DNA from: Comamonadaceae bacterium
GTDB lineage: Bacteria; Pseudomonadota; Gammaproteobacteria; Burkholderiales; Burkholderiaceae_C
Direction: 5' to 3'
Length of the DNA: 52,685 nt
Assembly: GCA_947450695.1 (NCBI GenBank)
Contig: CANFWV010000019.1
Location: 1-52,685, forward strand
Shown here: positions 25,657 to 36,361 of the stretch, in pieces
Layout: every line of letters starts with the position of its first letter
How positions within the stretch are numbered: position 1 is the stretch's first letter
Made by a program: the position numbers and the translations under genes
The notes under the pieces: model-generated
Databases searched by the model: none
Told to the model about the DNA's origin: nothing
What the model saw: only the letters and a program-made list of their open reading frames with translations

Positions 25657-27363
25657 ATGACGCAAAACAAAATGCCAGAAGGCGATGCCATCAATCGACG
25701 TAGCCGCAACATCACAGAAGGTACAGCGCGCGCGCCAAACCGATCCATGTTCTACGCCATGGGCTACGAGGCGGATGACTTTAAAAAACCAATGGTCGGT
25801 GTCGCGAATGGTCACAGCACGATCACGCCATGCAACAGCGGCCTGCAAAAGCTGGCTGATGCGGCGATTGCCGGCATTGAAGAAGCCGGCGGCAACGCCC
25901 AGGTATTTGGGACACCCACTATTTCTGACGGCATGGCGATGGGTACCGAAGGCATGAAGTACTCGCTGGTCAGCCGCGAAGTCATTTCAGACTGCATCGA
26001 AACTTGCGTGCAAGGCCAATGGATGGACGGTGTGCTGGTGGTCGGCGGTTGCGACAAGAACATGCCAGGCGGATTGATGGGCATCTTGCGTGCCAACGTG
26101 CCGGCTATTTATGTTTATGGCGGCACCATTTTGCCGGGCCACTACAAGGGAAAAGACCTGAACATTGTCAGTGTCTTTGAAGCCGTTGGCGAACACTCAG
26201 CCGGCCGCATGAGCGACGAAGATCTGTTGCAAATCGAGCGGCGCGCCGTACCTGGCCCTGGCAGCTGCGGCGGTATGTACACGGCCAACACCATGTCTAG
26301 CGCTTTCGAGGCTTTGGGTATGTCACTGCCTTATTCGTCGACGATGGCCAATCCGCACGACGAAAAAACCAATTCAGCCAAAGAGTCCGCCAAGGTGTTG
26401 ATCGAAGCTATCAAACACAACCTCAAGCCACGCGACATCGTTACCAAGAAAGCCATTGAAAATGCCGTGGCTGTGATCATGGCCACCGGCGGTTCAACCA
26501 ACGCTGTGCTGCACTTCTTGGCGATAGCACACACGGCCGGCGTCGAATGGACGATTGACGACTTCGAGCGTGTGCGGCAAAAAACCCCGGTGCTGTGTGA
26601 CCTGAAACCGAGCGGCCAATACCTCGCCGTGGACTTGCACCAAGCCGGCGGCATTCCGCAGGTCATGAAAACGCTGCTAGCAGCCGGTCTGCTCCACGGC
26701 GATTGCATCACGATCTCCGGTCAGACCATCGCAGAAGTCCTGAAAGACGTGCCTGATGTGCCACGCGCCGACCAAAACGTGATTCGCCCGATTAACAACC
26801 CGATGTACGAGCAAGGTCACTTGGCCGTGCTCAAGGGCAACTTGTCGCCAGAAGGTTGCGTCGCCAAGATCACCGGCCTGAAAAACCCGGTCATGACAGG
26901 CCCGGCTCGCGTCTTCGACGACGAACAAACGGCGATGACGGCGATCCTTGGCGGCAAGATCAAGGCCGGCGACGTGATGGTGCTGCGTTACCTCGGCCCC
27001 AAAGGCGGCCCCGGCATGCCTGAAATGCTGGCGCCCACGGGTGCACTGGTAGGTGCAGGCTTGGGCGAAAGCGTCGGCCTCATCACCGACGGCCGCTTCT
27101 CCGGCGGCACCTGGGGCATGGTCGTCGGCCACGTCGCACCAGAGGCAGCAGCGGGCGGCAACATCGCCTTCATCAAAGAAGACGACTCGATCACCATCGA
27201 TGCCAAACAGCTGCTGCTGCAACTCAATATCAGCGACGAAGAACTGGCTGCCCGCAAAGTCGGTTGGAAAGCCCCTCTGCCACGCTACACCCGCGGTGTA
27301 CAGGCCAAGTTCGCCTTCAACGCCTCCAGCGCCAGCAAAGGTGCGGTACTCGACGACTATTGA
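25657..27363 (+). CDS. ilvD: dihydroxy-acid dehydratase
   Basis: Iron-sulfur enzyme of valine, isoleucine and leucine synthesis; it dehydrates 2,3-dihydroxy acids to 2-keto acids. The 568-residue protein has the signatures [33 protein letters not shown] and the C-terminal [21 protein letters not shown] use ATG 25657 ([19 protein letters not shown]) rather than an upstream in-frame start, because it matches the family and has AAGAGA before it. A TAGAAT -10-like hexamer lies at 25591-25596. Confidence 0.97.
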   Translation: MTQNKMPEGDAINRRSRNITEGTARAPNRSMFYAMGYEADDFKKPMVGVANGHSTITPCNSGLQKLADAAIAGIEEAGGNAQVFGTPTISDGMAMGTEGMKYSLVSREVISDCIETCVQGQWMDGVLVVGGCDKNMPGGLMGILRANVPAIYVYGGTILPGHYKGKDLNIVSVFEAVGEHSAGRMSDEDLLQIERRAVPGPGSCGGMYTANTMSSAFEALGMSLPYSSTMANPHDEKTNSAKESAKVLIEAIKHNLKPRDIVTKKAIENAVAVIMATGGSTNAVLHFLAIAHTAGVEWTIDDFERVRQKTPVLCDLKPSGQYLAVDLHQAGGIPQVMKTLLAAGLLHGDCITISGQTIAEVLKDVPDVPRADQNVIRPINNPMYEQGHLAVLKGNLSPEGCVAKITGLKNPVMTGPARVFDDEQTAMTAILGGKIKAGDVMVLRYLGPKGGPGMPEMLAPTGALVGAGLGESVGLITDGRFSGGTWGMVVGHVAPEAAAGGNIAFIKEDDSITIDAKQLLLQLNISDEELAARKVGWKAPLPRYTRGVQAKFAFNASSASKGAVLDDY

Positions 27364-27430
27364 AACTGAACCCGTTCGCACGCATGCTGAAACCCTTCAA
27401 CTGATCTACAGTTAAATTAAAAAAATGCCC

Positions 27431-27745
27431 ATGAAACACGCTTTATTCCTCATCCCCACCCTCCTCGTCGGCTTGGCCGCAGCCACACCGGCGCTAGCAG
27501 ATATGCAGTTGGCCACGTCGAAAAACTGCATGGCATGCCACGCTGCGGCTATCAAGTTAGTCGGCCCCTCTTTCAAAGACATTGCGGCTAAGTACGCGGG
27601 TCAAAAAGAAGCGGTAGACAAACTGTCCGCCAAAGTGATCAAAGGCGGCTCAGGTGTCTGGGGTCCCGTGCCGATGCCGGCCAACGCGCAGGTCTCTTCG
27701 GATGAAGCGAAAAAATTGGTGACCTGGATCCTCACGCAAAAGTAA
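27431..27745 (+). CDS. small periplasmic class I cytochrome c (c551/c552 type)
   Basis: A 104-residue electron carrier. A signal peptide (MKHALFLIPTLLVGLAAA) ends at ALA near residue 23. The haem site is CMACH (C33, C36, H37) and the axial Met is in GPVPMPAN (M82). Length and the PMPAN motif fit the c551/c552 group, which can donate electrons to terminal oxidases or reductases. A second ATG six bases upstream is possible. It is followed by a very strong terminator and stands 67 bp after ilvD, perhaps read from it in part. Confidence 0.92.
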   Translation: MKHALFLIPTLLVGLAAATPALADMQLATSKNCMACHAAAIKLVGPSFKDIAAKYAGQKEAVDKLSAKVIKGGSGVWGPVPMPANAQVSSDEAKKLVTWILTQK

Positions 27746-27759
27746 ATTTTTCGCGCTCT

Positions 27760-27803
27760 TTAAAAAGCCCGTTAACTCCGATCGGAGTTAACGGGCTTTT
27801 TAA
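27760..27803. terminator. bidirectional intrinsic terminator between the cytochrome c gene and acs
   Basis: A perfect 44-bp palindrome with 22-bp arms: left arm TTAAAAAGCCCGTTAACTCC plus GA, right arm its exact complement. Each strand ends in a run of five T. It ends the plus-strand cytochrome gene and the minus-strand acs gene, which converge here. Confidence 0.95.
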
Positions 27804-27833
27804 CGGCCCACCGAAGCGGGCCCTTCAAGCAGC

Positions 27834-29831
27834 TCAGCTCTTTTCAGACAACTGATCCAGAATCGCCGGATTTTCAAGAGTCGAAGTGTCTTGCGGAATG
27901 CTTTCGCCTTTGGCAATACCGCGCAACAAGCGCCGCATGATCTTGCCGCTTCGGGTTTTCGGCAGGTTGTCACCGAAACGGATTTCCTTCGGCTTGGCGA
28001 TAGGGCCGATTTCCTTGCCGACCCAGTCGCGCAGTTCTTTGGCGATGGCCTTGGCTTCGTCACCGGTCGGGCGTGCACGCTTGAGCACGACAAAGGCGAC
28101 GATAGCTTCACCGGTGACGTCATCTGGGCGGCCAACCACAGCAGCTTCAGCCACCAAGGCGGAATGCCCCACCAATGCCGACTCGATTTCCATCGTGCCC
28201 ATGCGGTGACCCGAGACGTTGAGCACGTCATCGATGCGGCCCGTGATGCGGAAATAGCCACGGTCCTCGCTGCGCACAGCGCCGTCGCCGGCCAAGTAAT
28301 ACGTGCCGCCCATTTCTGGTGGGAAGTAGCTTTTCTTGAAGCGCTCGGGGTCGTTCCAGATGGTGCGAATCATGGACGGCCAGGGGCGCTTGATGACCAA
28401 CAGGCCACCCGACCCATTCGGCACGTCGCCACCCACTTCATCGACGATGGCGGCCATGATGCCAGGCAGTGGCAGCGTGCAGCTACCGGGCACCAGCGGC
28501 GTAGCCCCTGGCAAAGGCGTGATCACGTGACCACCTGTTTCGGTTTGCCAGAAGGTGTCGACAATCGGGCAACGCTCGCCGCCGACGTTTTTGTAGTACC
28601 ACATCCAAGCTTCAGGGTTGATCGGCTCACCGACCGAACCCAAGATGCGCAAGCTGCTCAAGTCGGAGCTGCGGGGGTGAACTTTTTCGTCGGCTTCTGC
28701 GGCCTTGATGAGCGAGCGGATGGCAGTCGGTGCGGTGTAAAACACCGTGACTTTATGACGCTCAATCATTTGCCAGAAGCGGCCGGCGTTAGGGAACGTT
28801 GGGATACCTTCAAAAATGATTTGTGTTGCACCAGCCGCCAACGGGCCATAAGCCACGTAAGTGTGGCCGGTGATCCAGCCGATGTCGGCTGTGCACCAGA
28901 ACACATCGCTGGGTTTGATGTCGAAGGTCCAATCCATTGTCAGCTTGGCCCACAGCAGGTAGCCGCCGGTGCTGTGCTGCACGCCCTTTGGTTTGCCAGT
29001 GGAGCCTGAGGTGTAGAGGATGAAAAGTGGGTGTTCAGCACTGACAAACTCAGGCTCGCAAACGGCGGATTGGTTCGCCATGACGTCATGCATCAGGCTG
29101 TCACGACCGGCCACCATGGCGCAAGCTGTGGGCGTGCGCTGGAAAACGATGACGTTCTTGATCGACTCGCAACCGCCCATGGCGATGCCTTCGTCGACGA
29201 TGGCTTTGAGGGGTAATTCTTTGCCGCCGCGCAGTTGGTAATTGGCCGTAATGACGGCCACAGCGCCAGCGTCCTGAATACGCTCTTGCAGGCTTTTGGC
29301 AGAAAAACCACCGAAGACCACTGAATGCGTTGCGCCGATTCGGGCACAGGCTTGCATCGCCACCACGCCTTCAACCGTCATTGGCATGTAGATGACAACG
29401 CGGTCCCCTTTTTGGATGCCCATGCCCTTAAGGGCATTAGCAAACTGGCAGACCTTGGCGTGCAACTCTTTGTAGGTGACATTGGTGACTTTGCCATCGT
29501 CGCTCTCAAAAATAATCGCTTTTTGGTGCTCGGTTGGTGTGCCGAGGTGACGGTCCAAGCAGTTGTAGGAGGCGTTCAGCTGGCCATCGGCAAACCATTT
29601 GTAGAACGGCGCATCCGACTCATCGAGGGTTTGCGTGAAGGGCTTTTTCCAGCTCAGGTTTTCGCGGGCAAGACGGGCCCAAAAACCTTCGTAATCCGTC
29701 TCGGCCTCTTTACACAACGCCCCATAAGCGGCCATGCTTGAAATGCTGGCGGTTCTGGCGAGCGCCGGATCAGGATTGAAAAACCGGTTTTCGATCAATG
29801 TGGATTCGATGGCGGATTGCGTTGAACTCAT
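27834..29831 (-). CDS. acs: acetyl-CoA synthetase
   Basis: Activates acetate to acetyl-CoA through acetyl-AMP. The 665-residue protein has the usual Acs layout: [11 protein letters not shown] near the N-terminus, [20 protein letters not shown] (AMP-binding P-loop), [11 protein letters not shown], the hinge around [20 protein letters not shown], and [14 protein letters not shown] with the acetylatable catalytic Lys. GGAG stands 7 nt before the ATG at 29831. The upstream spacer shared with yqhA carries a repeated CCACTTACAA motif that may be regulatory. Confidence 0.97.
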   Translation of the reverse strand: MSSTQSAIESTLIENRFFNPDPALARTASISSMAAYGALCKEAETDYEGFWARLARENLSWKKPFTQTLDESDAPFYKWFADGQLNASYNCLDRHLGTPTEHQKAIIFESDDGKVTNVTYKELHAKVCQFANALKGMGIQKGDRVVIYMPMTVEGVVAMQACARIGATHSVVFGGFSAKSLQERIQDAGAVAVITANYQLRGGKELPLKAIVDEGIAMGGCESIKNVIVFQRTPTACAMVAGRDSLMHDVMANQSAVCEPEFVSAEHPLFILYTSGSTGKPKGVQHSTGGYLLWAKLTMDWTFDIKPSDVFWCTADIGWITGHTYVAYGPLAAGATQIIFEGIPTFPNAGRFWQMIERHKVTVFYTAPTAIRSLIKAAEADEKVHPRSSDLSSLRILGSVGEPINPEAWMWYYKNVGGERCPIVDTFWQTETGGHVITPLPGATPLVPGSCTLPLPGIMAAIVDEVGGDVPNGSGGLLVIKRPWPSMIRTIWNDPERFKKSYFPPEMGGTYYLAGDGAVRSEDRGYFRITGRIDDVLNVSGHRMGTMEIESALVGHSALVAEAAVVGRPDDVTGEAIVAFVVLKRARPTGDEAKAIAKELRDWVGKEIGPIAKPKEIRFGDNLPKTRSGKIMRRLLRGIAKGESIPQDTSTLENPAILDQLSEKS

Positions 29832-29891
29832 GAACTATCTCCTATTTCTAAATTCTTTTAAAAACTAATCAGTTGCTGAATGTCGCGTCAG

Positions 29892-29976
29892 CCACTTACA
29901 AGCCACTGACTGTCAGGCACCTTACAGATCCCAGAAATCCCAAGCGTTCACTAGGGCCGAAGTAATCCACTTACAA
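29892..29976. promoter_or_regulatory. repeated CCACTTACAA motif in the acs-yqhA spacer
   Basis: CCACTTACAA occurs exactly at 29892-29901 and 29967-29976, with a weaker copy (CACCTTACAG) near 29918. The second copy overlaps TACAAT (29972-29977), a good -10 for the plus-strand yqhA gene, with TTCACT 19 bp upstream. The repeats may be activator sites for acs; no regulator is identified. Confidence 0.4.
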
Positions 29977-30000
29977 TTTTGGGTTAATCAAAAAGGCCCC

Positions 30001-30603
30001 ATGTCCGACTCTAAGCCATCGCGTTCCACGTCGCTCCGACCCATTCCCAGCTTTATTTTTGCCAGCCGCTGGCTTCAATTGCCACTGTATGTCGGTCTGA
30101 TTGCGGCGCAAGTTGTCTATGTCTTTCATTTCTTGGTCGAGCTCAAACATTTGATTGAGGCTGTTTTTGGCAGCCCTTCCGCCCTGCAGGCTCTCATCAG
30201 CAGCATAGGCTACAAAACCGACGTTGCGATCTCATCACTGAACGAAACCATCATCATGCTCGTGGTGCTGGGATTGATTGACGTTGTCATGATCTCCAAC
30301 CTTCTGATCATGGTCATCATCGGCGGTTACGAGACATTTGTCAGCCGCATGCGGCTGGATGACCACCCCGATCAACCGGAGTGGCTGAACCATGTCAACG
30401 CCTCTGTTCTGAAGGTCAAGCTGGCCACGGCCATCATCGGCATCAGTTCAATTCATTTGCTTAAAACTTTTATCAATGCCGCCAACTACGACCTCAAGGT
30501 CTTGATGTGGCAAACCATCATTCACGTCGTGTTCTTGCTCAGCGCACTGGCCATCGCGATGACCGACAAGCTGATGGTGCGCAGCGATGACGGCAGTCAC
30601 TAA
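30001..30603 (+). CDS. YqhA/UPF0114 family inner-membrane protein
   Basis: A 200-residue membrane protein of unknown function. Family features are FASRWLQLPLYVGLIAAQVVY near the start, LIDVVMISNLLIMVIIGGYE in the middle and the stretch ATAIIGISSIHLLKTFINA. Four hydrophobic segments are visible. An AAGG lies 6 nt before the ATG. It is divergent from acs and precedes the Mrp operon by 79 bp. Nothing in sequence shows a mechanism. Confidence 0.9.
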   Translation: MSDSKPSRSTSLRPIPSFIFASRWLQLPLYVGLIAAQVVYVFHFLVELKHLIEAVFGSPSALQALISSIGYKTDVAISSLNETIIMLVVLGLIDVVMISNLLIMVIIGGYETFVSRMRLDDHPDQPEWLNHVNASVLKVKLATAIIGISSIHLLKTFINAANYDLKVLMWQTIIHVVFLLSALAIAMTDKLMVRSDDGSH

Positions 30604-30682
30604 AACCCCTGAACAACTTGACGACAGCCGGCCAACATAGAATGACCGACTGTTAACCTTTGAATTACAGCTTGAGACACCG

Positions 30683-33529
30683 TTGCTCCAACTTATCGTC
30701 CTACTTCCCCTGCTTGCGGGCACCGTACTGACCGCTTGGTCCGGCTTCAACCGGATGCCAGGACACAGGAGCCGAACGGCATGGTTGGCCGCAGCCGTCA
30801 CGGCCGCGAGCTTTGGGCTGTTGCTCTCTCAAGCCTCAGGCATTTTTGCTGGTGAGGTTTACCAGGCCTTCACGCCCTGGGTGCCAGAAATAGGCTTGAA
30901 TCTAGGCTTCAAGCTGGACGCACTGTCACTGATGTTCGGGCTGCTGATCACCGGCATGGGCCTGCTGATCATTTTTTACGCACACAGCTATCTGGGCAAA
31001 GTCGACCCGGTGGGCAAGTTCTTCAGCACCATGATGCTGTTCATGGCGTCGATGTTGGGCATCGTCCTGTCGGACAACCTGCTGCTGCTGCTGGTCTTTT
31101 GGGAGCTCACCAGCCTCTCATCTTTTTTACTGATCGGCTACTGGAACCACGTGTCTGCCGCACGATCCGGCGCCCGCATGTCGCTGGCCATCACGGGCGG
31201 CGGCGGCTTGGCCATGATGGGCGGATTCCTGTTGTTGGGGCAAATCGCTGGCACCTTTGAAATCAGCCAGTTGGCGGGGCAGGCCGCTCTCATTCAGGCA
31301 GACGCGCGTTACCCAGCCGCGCTGATTCTCATCCTGATCGGCTGCTTCACCAAGAGTGCGCAGTTCCCGTTTCACATCTGGTTGCCACAGGCCATGTCAG
31401 CGCCCACACCTGTATCGGCCTACCTGCACTCCGCCACCATGGTCAAGGCGGGCCTCTTTTTGCTCGCGCGCCTGACGCCAGTCATCGGTGGCACGGATCT
31501 CTTTATCGGCATCGTCAGCACCACGGGTCTGATCACGCTAGCGTTTGCGGCCTTCGTGGCGATTTTCAAGCATGACCTGAAAGGCTTGCTGGCGTACTCC
31601 ACCATCAGCCACCTCGGGCTGATCACCTTTCTCATCGGCCTCGGTTCCCCGCTGGCAGCGGTTGCTGCGATCTTTCATATCTTGAACCACGCCAGCTTTA
31701 AAGCTGCGCTGTTCATGACCGCCGGCATCGTTGACCATGAAACCGGCACCCGTGACATGCGTAAGTTGGGAGGCCTGGTGCAACTCATGCCGTGGACGGC
31801 GACATTCGCCATGGTGGCAGCTGCGGCCATGGCCGGCGTGCCACTGTTCAATGGTTTCCTGTCAAAGGAAATGTTCCTGACCGAAGCCGTCGCCTTTGTA
31901 CAAGTTGGCGGCTGGCGCTGGCTGGTGCCCTTGCTGGCGACGCTCGCGGCGTTGTTCAGCGTGGCCTATTCAGTGCGTTTGGTTCATGACGTGTTTTTCA
32001 ACGGCCCGCCGCGTGACATGCCCAACATGCATCCGCACGAACCGCCTTTCGGCATGAAAGCCCCTGTGGCCTTGTTGGCTGGCGTCTGCCTGTTGGTCGG
32101 CGTGTTGCCGGCCTTGACGCTGGAGCCCTTGGTGAGCGCAGCCAGCAGCGCCATGATCGGTCATCCAGCGCCTGAATTCAAACTGGCGCTGTGGCACGGC
32201 TTGAACTTGCCTTTGCTGCTCAGCCTAATGGCGCTGGGTGGCGGCTTGGCTTTGTACGCTTTGCTGGCCAAAGGCGGCCGACTGCACCGCCTGAAGTCCG
32301 AGGACTGGTTTGGCCGACTAACCGGGCTGAACCTGTTCACGCGCGGTATCGAGCAGCTCTTTGCCTGCGCCTGCTTTGTCACCCAAAAACTTGAAAATGC
32401 TTCCCTGCAACGCTATCTGGCCTGGATGCTGCTGGCCGCACTGGCCACAGGTGCAGCCATGCTCTGGGGTCTGGTTCCGGGCGCTGGCTCGCGCGCCCTG
32501 CTGCCACTGTCGCTGCCCGCCGTGATGATCTGGGCACTGCTGCTAGCCGCCTGTCTATGGCTGGTGCTGCGCCACCATGATCGCTTTCAATCGGTGGTAG
32601 TCGCCGGTGCAGTCGGGCTGGTCACTTCGCTGAGCTTCGTGAGTTTGTCAGCACCCGATCTGGCGCTTACGCAGTTGACCGTCGACGTCGTTTCAACCGT
32701 GCTGCTGCTGATGGGTCTGGCCTTGCTGCCACAGCAAACACCGCACGAGTCAACGCTCCCCCGCAAGCTGCGTGACGCGACGCTGGCGATCGCCGTCGGT
32801 GCAGGTATCGCGTGGTTAGCGTGGGTCATGCTGACGCGCGACCACGACTCGATCTCTTGGTATTTCCTGAACAATTCCGCCTTAGCCGGCGGCGGCACCA
32901 ATGCCGTGAATGTGATTTTGGTCGACTTCCGGGGCTATGACACCTTGGGTGAAATCACGGTACTGGGCATCGCTGCGATTGGCGTGCTGGCCCTCATGGA
33001 CGGCATGCACACACGGCGGCCAGCGGTGGACGGCGCGGGTCTGGCCTGGACCTTTGCCAGTCAGCCGCTGATGCTTCGCGTCGCCACCCGTCTGTTGCTG
33101 CCGATCGCTCTGGTTGTCACGCTGTACATCTTTATGCGCGGCCACAACCAGCCTGGCGGTGGCTTCATCGCCGGGCTGATCACTGCGGTCACGCTGGTGC
33201 TGCAATACATGGCCAATGGCCAGTCACACGCCGAGGCCTTGCTGCGTGCCGATGGTGGGCGCCGCTTCGTGCGCTGGATAGGTATCGGGATCGGCATCGC
33301 CGGAGTCACAGGTGTCGGCGCTTTCTTTTTTGGCCAACCTTTTCTGACCAGTGCGCACGGCAATCAGGACACCTTCTTTCTGGGTTCGTTACCGTTAGCC
33401 AGTGCTGCACTCTTTGATTTAGGCGTTTACATCACGGTCGTCGGCGCGACCTTGCTGACGCTGTCGACGCTGGGTGCAGTCACACGCGAACCTGCGGTAA
33501 CTTCTGACCTCAAGGAGAAACAGTCATGA
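30683..33529 (+). CDS. mrpA: Mrp/Pha cation-proton antiporter, fused subunit A+B
   Basis: Largest subunit of a multi-subunit Na+(K+)/H+ antiporter in the inner membrane. The 948-residue protein has the NuoL-like MrpA part (DALSLMFGLLITGMGLLI, SAPTPVSAYLHSATMVKAG, LLAYSTISHLG) and then an MrpB domain (about 800-940: RLLLPIALVVTLYIFMRGHN, QPGGGFIAGLITA). This A-B fusion defines group 2 (Pha-type) systems. The start is TTG at 30683 (MLQLIVLLPLLAG). The next five genes follow with mostly 4-nt overlaps, so a six-gene operon makes the whole complex. Confidence 0.95.
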   Translation: MLQLIVLLPLLAGTVLTAWSGFNRMPGHRSRTAWLAAAVTAASFGLLLSQASGIFAGEVYQAFTPWVPEIGLNLGFKLDALSLMFGLLITGMGLLIIFYAHSYLGKVDPVGKFFSTMMLFMASMLGIVLSDNLLLLLVFWELTSLSSFLLIGYWNHVSAARSGARMSLAITGGGGLAMMGGFLLLGQIAGTFEISQLAGQAALIQADARYPAALILILIGCFTKSAQFPFHIWLPQAMSAPTPVSAYLHSATMVKAGLFLLARLTPVIGGTDLFIGIVSTTGLITLAFAAFVAIFKHDLKGLLAYSTISHLGLITFLIGLGSPLAAVAAIFHILNHASFKAALFMTAGIVDHETGTRDMRKLGGLVQLMPWTATFAMVAAAAMAGVPLFNGFLSKEMFLTEAVAFVQVGGWRWLVPLLATLAALFSVAYSVRLVHDVFFNGPPRDMPNMHPHEPPFGMKAPVALLAGVCLLVGVLPALTLEPLVSAASSAMIGHPAPEFKLALWHGLNLPLLLSLMALGGGLALYALLAKGGRLHRLKSEDWFGRLTGLNLFTRGIEQLFACACFVTQKLENASLQRYLAWMLLAALATGAAMLWGLVPGAGSRALLPLSLPAVMIWALLLAACLWLVLRHHDRFQSVVVAGAVGLVTSLSFVSLSAPDLALTQLTVDVVSTVLLLMGLALLPQQTPHESTLPRKLRDATLAIAVGAGIAWLAWVMLTRDHDSISWYFLNNSALAGGGTNAVNVILVDFRGYDTLGEITVLGIAAIGVLALMDGMHTRRPAVDGAGLAWTFASQPLMLRVATRLLLPIALVVTLYIFMRGHNQPGGGFIAGLITAVTLVLQYMANGQSHAEALLRADGGRRFVRWIGIGIGIAGVTGVGAFFFGQPFLTSAHGNQDTFFLGSLPLASAALFDLGVYITVVGATLLTLSTLGAVTREPAVTSDLKEKQS

Positions 33530-33888
33530 TGAGCCTTGAGTTTTTGGTGGCCAGTGGTATCGGTGTCGTCACAGCCACGGGCATTTATTTAATCTTGCGC
33601 GGGCGCACGTGGCCTGTGGTGTTGGGTCTAAGCCTGCTCGGCTACGCCGTCAATGTCTTCATCTTTGCCATGGGCCGCCTTTGGCAAGACGCCGCGCCCA
33701 TCCTCTCGGCTGGCGGGCGTATGGCCGATCCACTGCCTCAGGCACTTGTCCTGACCGCCATCGTCATCGGCTTTGCGACCACCGGTTTTGTCATCGAATT
33801 GGCTTTGCGCAGCCGCCATGAAACCGGCTCGGACCATGTCGACGGGCAGAAACCCATTGCTGTTGAAAAAATCCTGGACGGCGCATGA
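33526..33888 (+). CDS. mrpC: Mrp/Pha antiporter subunit C
   Basis: A 120-residue NuoK-like membrane subunit with three spans. It contains GIYLILRGRTWPVVLGLSLLG and DPLPQALVLTAIVIGFATTG, the MrpC signature. It starts within the mrpA stop (4-nt ATGA overlap). Confidence 0.94.
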   Translation: MMSLEFLVASGIGVVTATGIYLILRGRTWPVVLGLSLLGYAVNVFIFAMGRLWQDAAPILSAGGRMADPLPQALVLTAIVIGFATTGFVIELALRSRHETGSDHVDGQKPIAVEKILDGA

Positions 33889-35549
33889 TGACCGAGGTTT
33901 TCAACACGTTTTTTTCAGCCCATCTGCCCGTGTTGCCCGTGCTGCTGCCGCTCTTCACAGCAGTGGTGTTGCTCTTGATGGGCGATGGTTTGGGCGGCGG
34001 CCAGCAGGCTAAGCCAACGAAGCAACGGCTGCTCAGCATGGCATCGGTCGTCTTGGGCGCCGTTTTTGCTTGGTGGCTGATGACGCAAGCAGACACCGGC
34101 GCGCTGACTGTTTACCCACTGGGCGGCTGGCAAGCGCCATTTGGCATCGTCTTGGTGGTCGACCGGCTGAGCGCCATGATGTTGGCCCTCACCTGGACCA
34201 TCGCTGTGCCGGTACTTTGGTATGCCACGGCCAACTGGGACCGGCGCGGCCGGCATTTCCATGCGCTGTTTCACTTTCAACTGATGGGCTTGTCGGGCGC
34301 CTTCATCACCGGCGACCTGTTCAACCTTTTCGTCTTTTTCGAAATTCTGCTGATCGCCTCTTACGTGCTGATGGTGCACGGCCAAGGGGCTGATCGCTTC
34401 AAGGCCGGCTTGCATTACGTCGTGCTCAACTTAGCAGCTTCGACCTTGTTCCTGATCGGCCTGGCCATTATTTACGGCCTGACCGGGACGCTGAACATGG
34501 CCGATCTGGCTTTGCGAGTGGCCAAGCTCAACGCCGAAGATGCAGTGCTATTGAAGGTGGGTGCAATGCTCTTGCTGGTGGTCTTCGGCCTGAAAGCCGC
34601 CATCGTGCCGCTGTACATGTGGCTGCCGGGTGCCTACGCAGTGACCAGCGCGCCGGTCGCGGCGCTCTTCGCCATCATGACCAAGGTTGGCGTCTACAGC
34701 ATCATCCGTGTCCACGTTGGGATTTTTGGCGAAGATGCCGGGAACGCGGCGATGATCGTAGAACCCTGGTTGTTACCGGTGGCGCTGATCACCAGCGTGC
34801 TTGGCGTGCTGGGCGCACTAGCAGCACGCAGCTTGGCCCGGCTGGTAGCGTACTTGACCATCGCCTCGGTCGGCATGGTCTTGGCCAGCGTCGGCTTGTT
34901 CAGCACGGCATCCCTGTCGGCTGCGCTGTACTACTTGGTCCACAGCACGCTCGTGGTGGCCGCGCTCTTTTTGCTGGTTGAGCTCATTGCATCACAACGT
35001 GGCGATACCAAAGACCGGCTGCAACCCGCTGCCGCAGTCGCGCAGCCTGTCACCCTCGGCCTGATGACCTTGTTCGCAGCCGCGTCGGTGGTCGGCTTGC
35101 CGCCCTTGCCCGGCTTTCTGGGCAAGCTGATGATGCTGCAAAGTGTCAGTAACAGCTCAGCGCAGGTCTGGGTCTGGTCCGTTGTGTTGGGGGTTGGATT
35201 TTTGACGCTGATCGGACTCGCGCGTGCCGGCAGCATGGTATTTTGGAATGTCTTGCCTGTGGCTTCGTCGGCGGGTGCGCCAGTTGCGTCCGGTGCACCA
35301 ACGTCCATTGTGCTCAGCCCTCGCATGCTGGCGTCAACCAGTGCGCTCTTGGCACTGGGTCTGATGCTGGCCGTCGCGGCCTCGCCCATGAAGCGCTACA
35401 CCGATGCAGCTGCAGCACAACTCGCCGACCACGCCGCCTACGCCGATGCGGTACTCGGCGCACTCGGTGGCACTGCAGCCGAGACCACCAGGCCGTACCG
35501 CGGCGGTGAAGCTGAAGTCATGCTGCCCCGACGAGGAGCCCAGCCATGA
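33885..35549 (+). CDS. mrpD: Mrp/Pha antiporter subunit D
   Basis: NuoM/NuoN-like proton-channel subunit of 554 residues with about fourteen spans. Typical stretches are LSGAFITGDLFNLFVFFEILLI, AAIVPLYMWLPGAYAVTSAPV and ARSLARLVAYLTIASVGMVL. The start overlaps the mrpC stop by 4 nt and the end overlaps mrpE by 4 nt. The C-terminal tail is long and polar. Confidence 0.95.
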   Translation: MMTEVFNTFFSAHLPVLPVLLPLFTAVVLLLMGDGLGGGQQAKPTKQRLLSMASVVLGAVFAWWLMTQADTGALTVYPLGGWQAPFGIVLVVDRLSAMMLALTWTIAVPVLWYATANWDRRGRHFHALFHFQLMGLSGAFITGDLFNLFVFFEILLIASYVLMVHGQGADRFKAGLHYVVLNLAASTLFLIGLAIIYGLTGTLNMADLALRVAKLNAEDAVLLKVGAMLLLVVFGLKAAIVPLYMWLPGAYAVTSAPVAALFAIMTKVGVYSIIRVHVGIFGEDAGNAAMIVEPWLLPVALITSVLGVLGALAARSLARLVAYLTIASVGMVLASVGLFSTASLSAALYYLVHSTLVVAALFLLVELIASQRGDTKDRLQPAAAVAQPVTLGLMTLFAAASVVGLPPLPGFLGKLMMLQSVSNSSAQVWVWSVVLGVGFLTLIGLARAGSMVFWNVLPVASSAGAPVASGAPTSIVLSPRMLASTSALLALGLMLAVAASPMKRYTDAAAAQLADHAAYADAVLGALGGTAAETTRPYRGGEAEVMLPRRGAQP

Positions 35550-36067
35550 AAAAAACGCCTTGGCTCGCACACCCATGGCTGTCGGTGCTGCTGGCGCTGA
35601 GCTGGTTGCTGCTTCAGCACACCTTGGCACCGTTCCACCTCCTTTCTGCCCTGCTGATTGGCCTGCTCATCCCGCGCCTGCTGTACGAGGTGTTGCCGCC
35701 TGCGCCGACGATTCACATACTGCCAGCGCTGCGTCTGACCTTGGTGGTGTTGGGAGACATCGTGACGTCGAACATCACCGTGGCCAAACTGGTGCTCGGC
35801 CCAATGTCGCAGCTTCAACCGGCCTGGGTGCGAGTTCCCTTGCAACTCCAGCACCCCACGGCGATTTCACTGCTAGCCAGCATCATCACCACCACACCCG
35901 GCACGGTGTCAGTCAGCATTGACGAAGAACGGCGCTACATCCAGGTCCATGCGCTGAACTGCAGCGACCCCTTGCAAATGGCGGCCGACATTCAACAACG
36001 CTATGAGCGGCCGTTGCTAACCATTTTTGGCGAAACCGCTAGCACCCCACAGGGAGGAAAAGCATGA
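35546..36067 (+). CDS. mrpE: Mrp/Pha antiporter subunit E
   Basis: A 173-residue subunit with two N-terminal spans and a cytoplasmic domain. The family segment TTTPGTVSVSIDEERRYIQVH with DP (residues about 112-140) is clear. It overlaps mrpD and mrpF by 4 nt each. Confidence 0.93.
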   Translation: MKKTPWLAHPWLSVLLALSWLLLQHTLAPFHLLSALLIGLLIPRLLYEVLPPAPTIHILPALRLTLVVLGDIVTSNITVAKLVLGPMSQLQPAWVRVPLQLQHPTAISLLASIITTTPGTVSVSIDEERRYIQVHALNCSDPLQMAADIQQRYERPLLTIFGETASTPQGGKA

Positions 36068-36345
36068 GCACTGTCGCACTCCAAATGGCCCTCAACATCG
36101 CTACCGTCGCCGTGTCGCTGGCGCTAGTGCTCTGCGGCTGGCGGCTGATCATTGGGCCGCACAGAGTCGACCGGGTGCTGGCGATTGACACGCTCTACAT
36201 CAACGCCGTCGCACTGATCGTGCTGCTGGGCATTCGGCTCGACACCCCCATGTTGTTTGAAGCCGCACTGTTGGTTGCCATGTTGGGCTTTGCTTCAACG
36301 GTAGCGATGGCGCGTTACCTGACCCGCGGCGACGTGATTGAATGA
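36064..36345 (+). CDS. mrpF: Mrp/Pha antiporter subunit F
   Basis: A 93-residue, three-span subunit. GPHRVDRVLAIDTLYINAV is the MrpF signature (GP-x2-DR-x2-A-D). The start overlaps mrpE by 4 nt. Confidence 0.93.
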   Translation: MSTVALQMALNIATVAVSLALVLCGWRLIIGPHRVDRVLAIDTLYINAVALIVLLGIRLDTPMLFEAALLVAMLGFASTVAMARYLTRGDVIE

Positions 36346-36361
36346 GCGTGAGACACACCAT

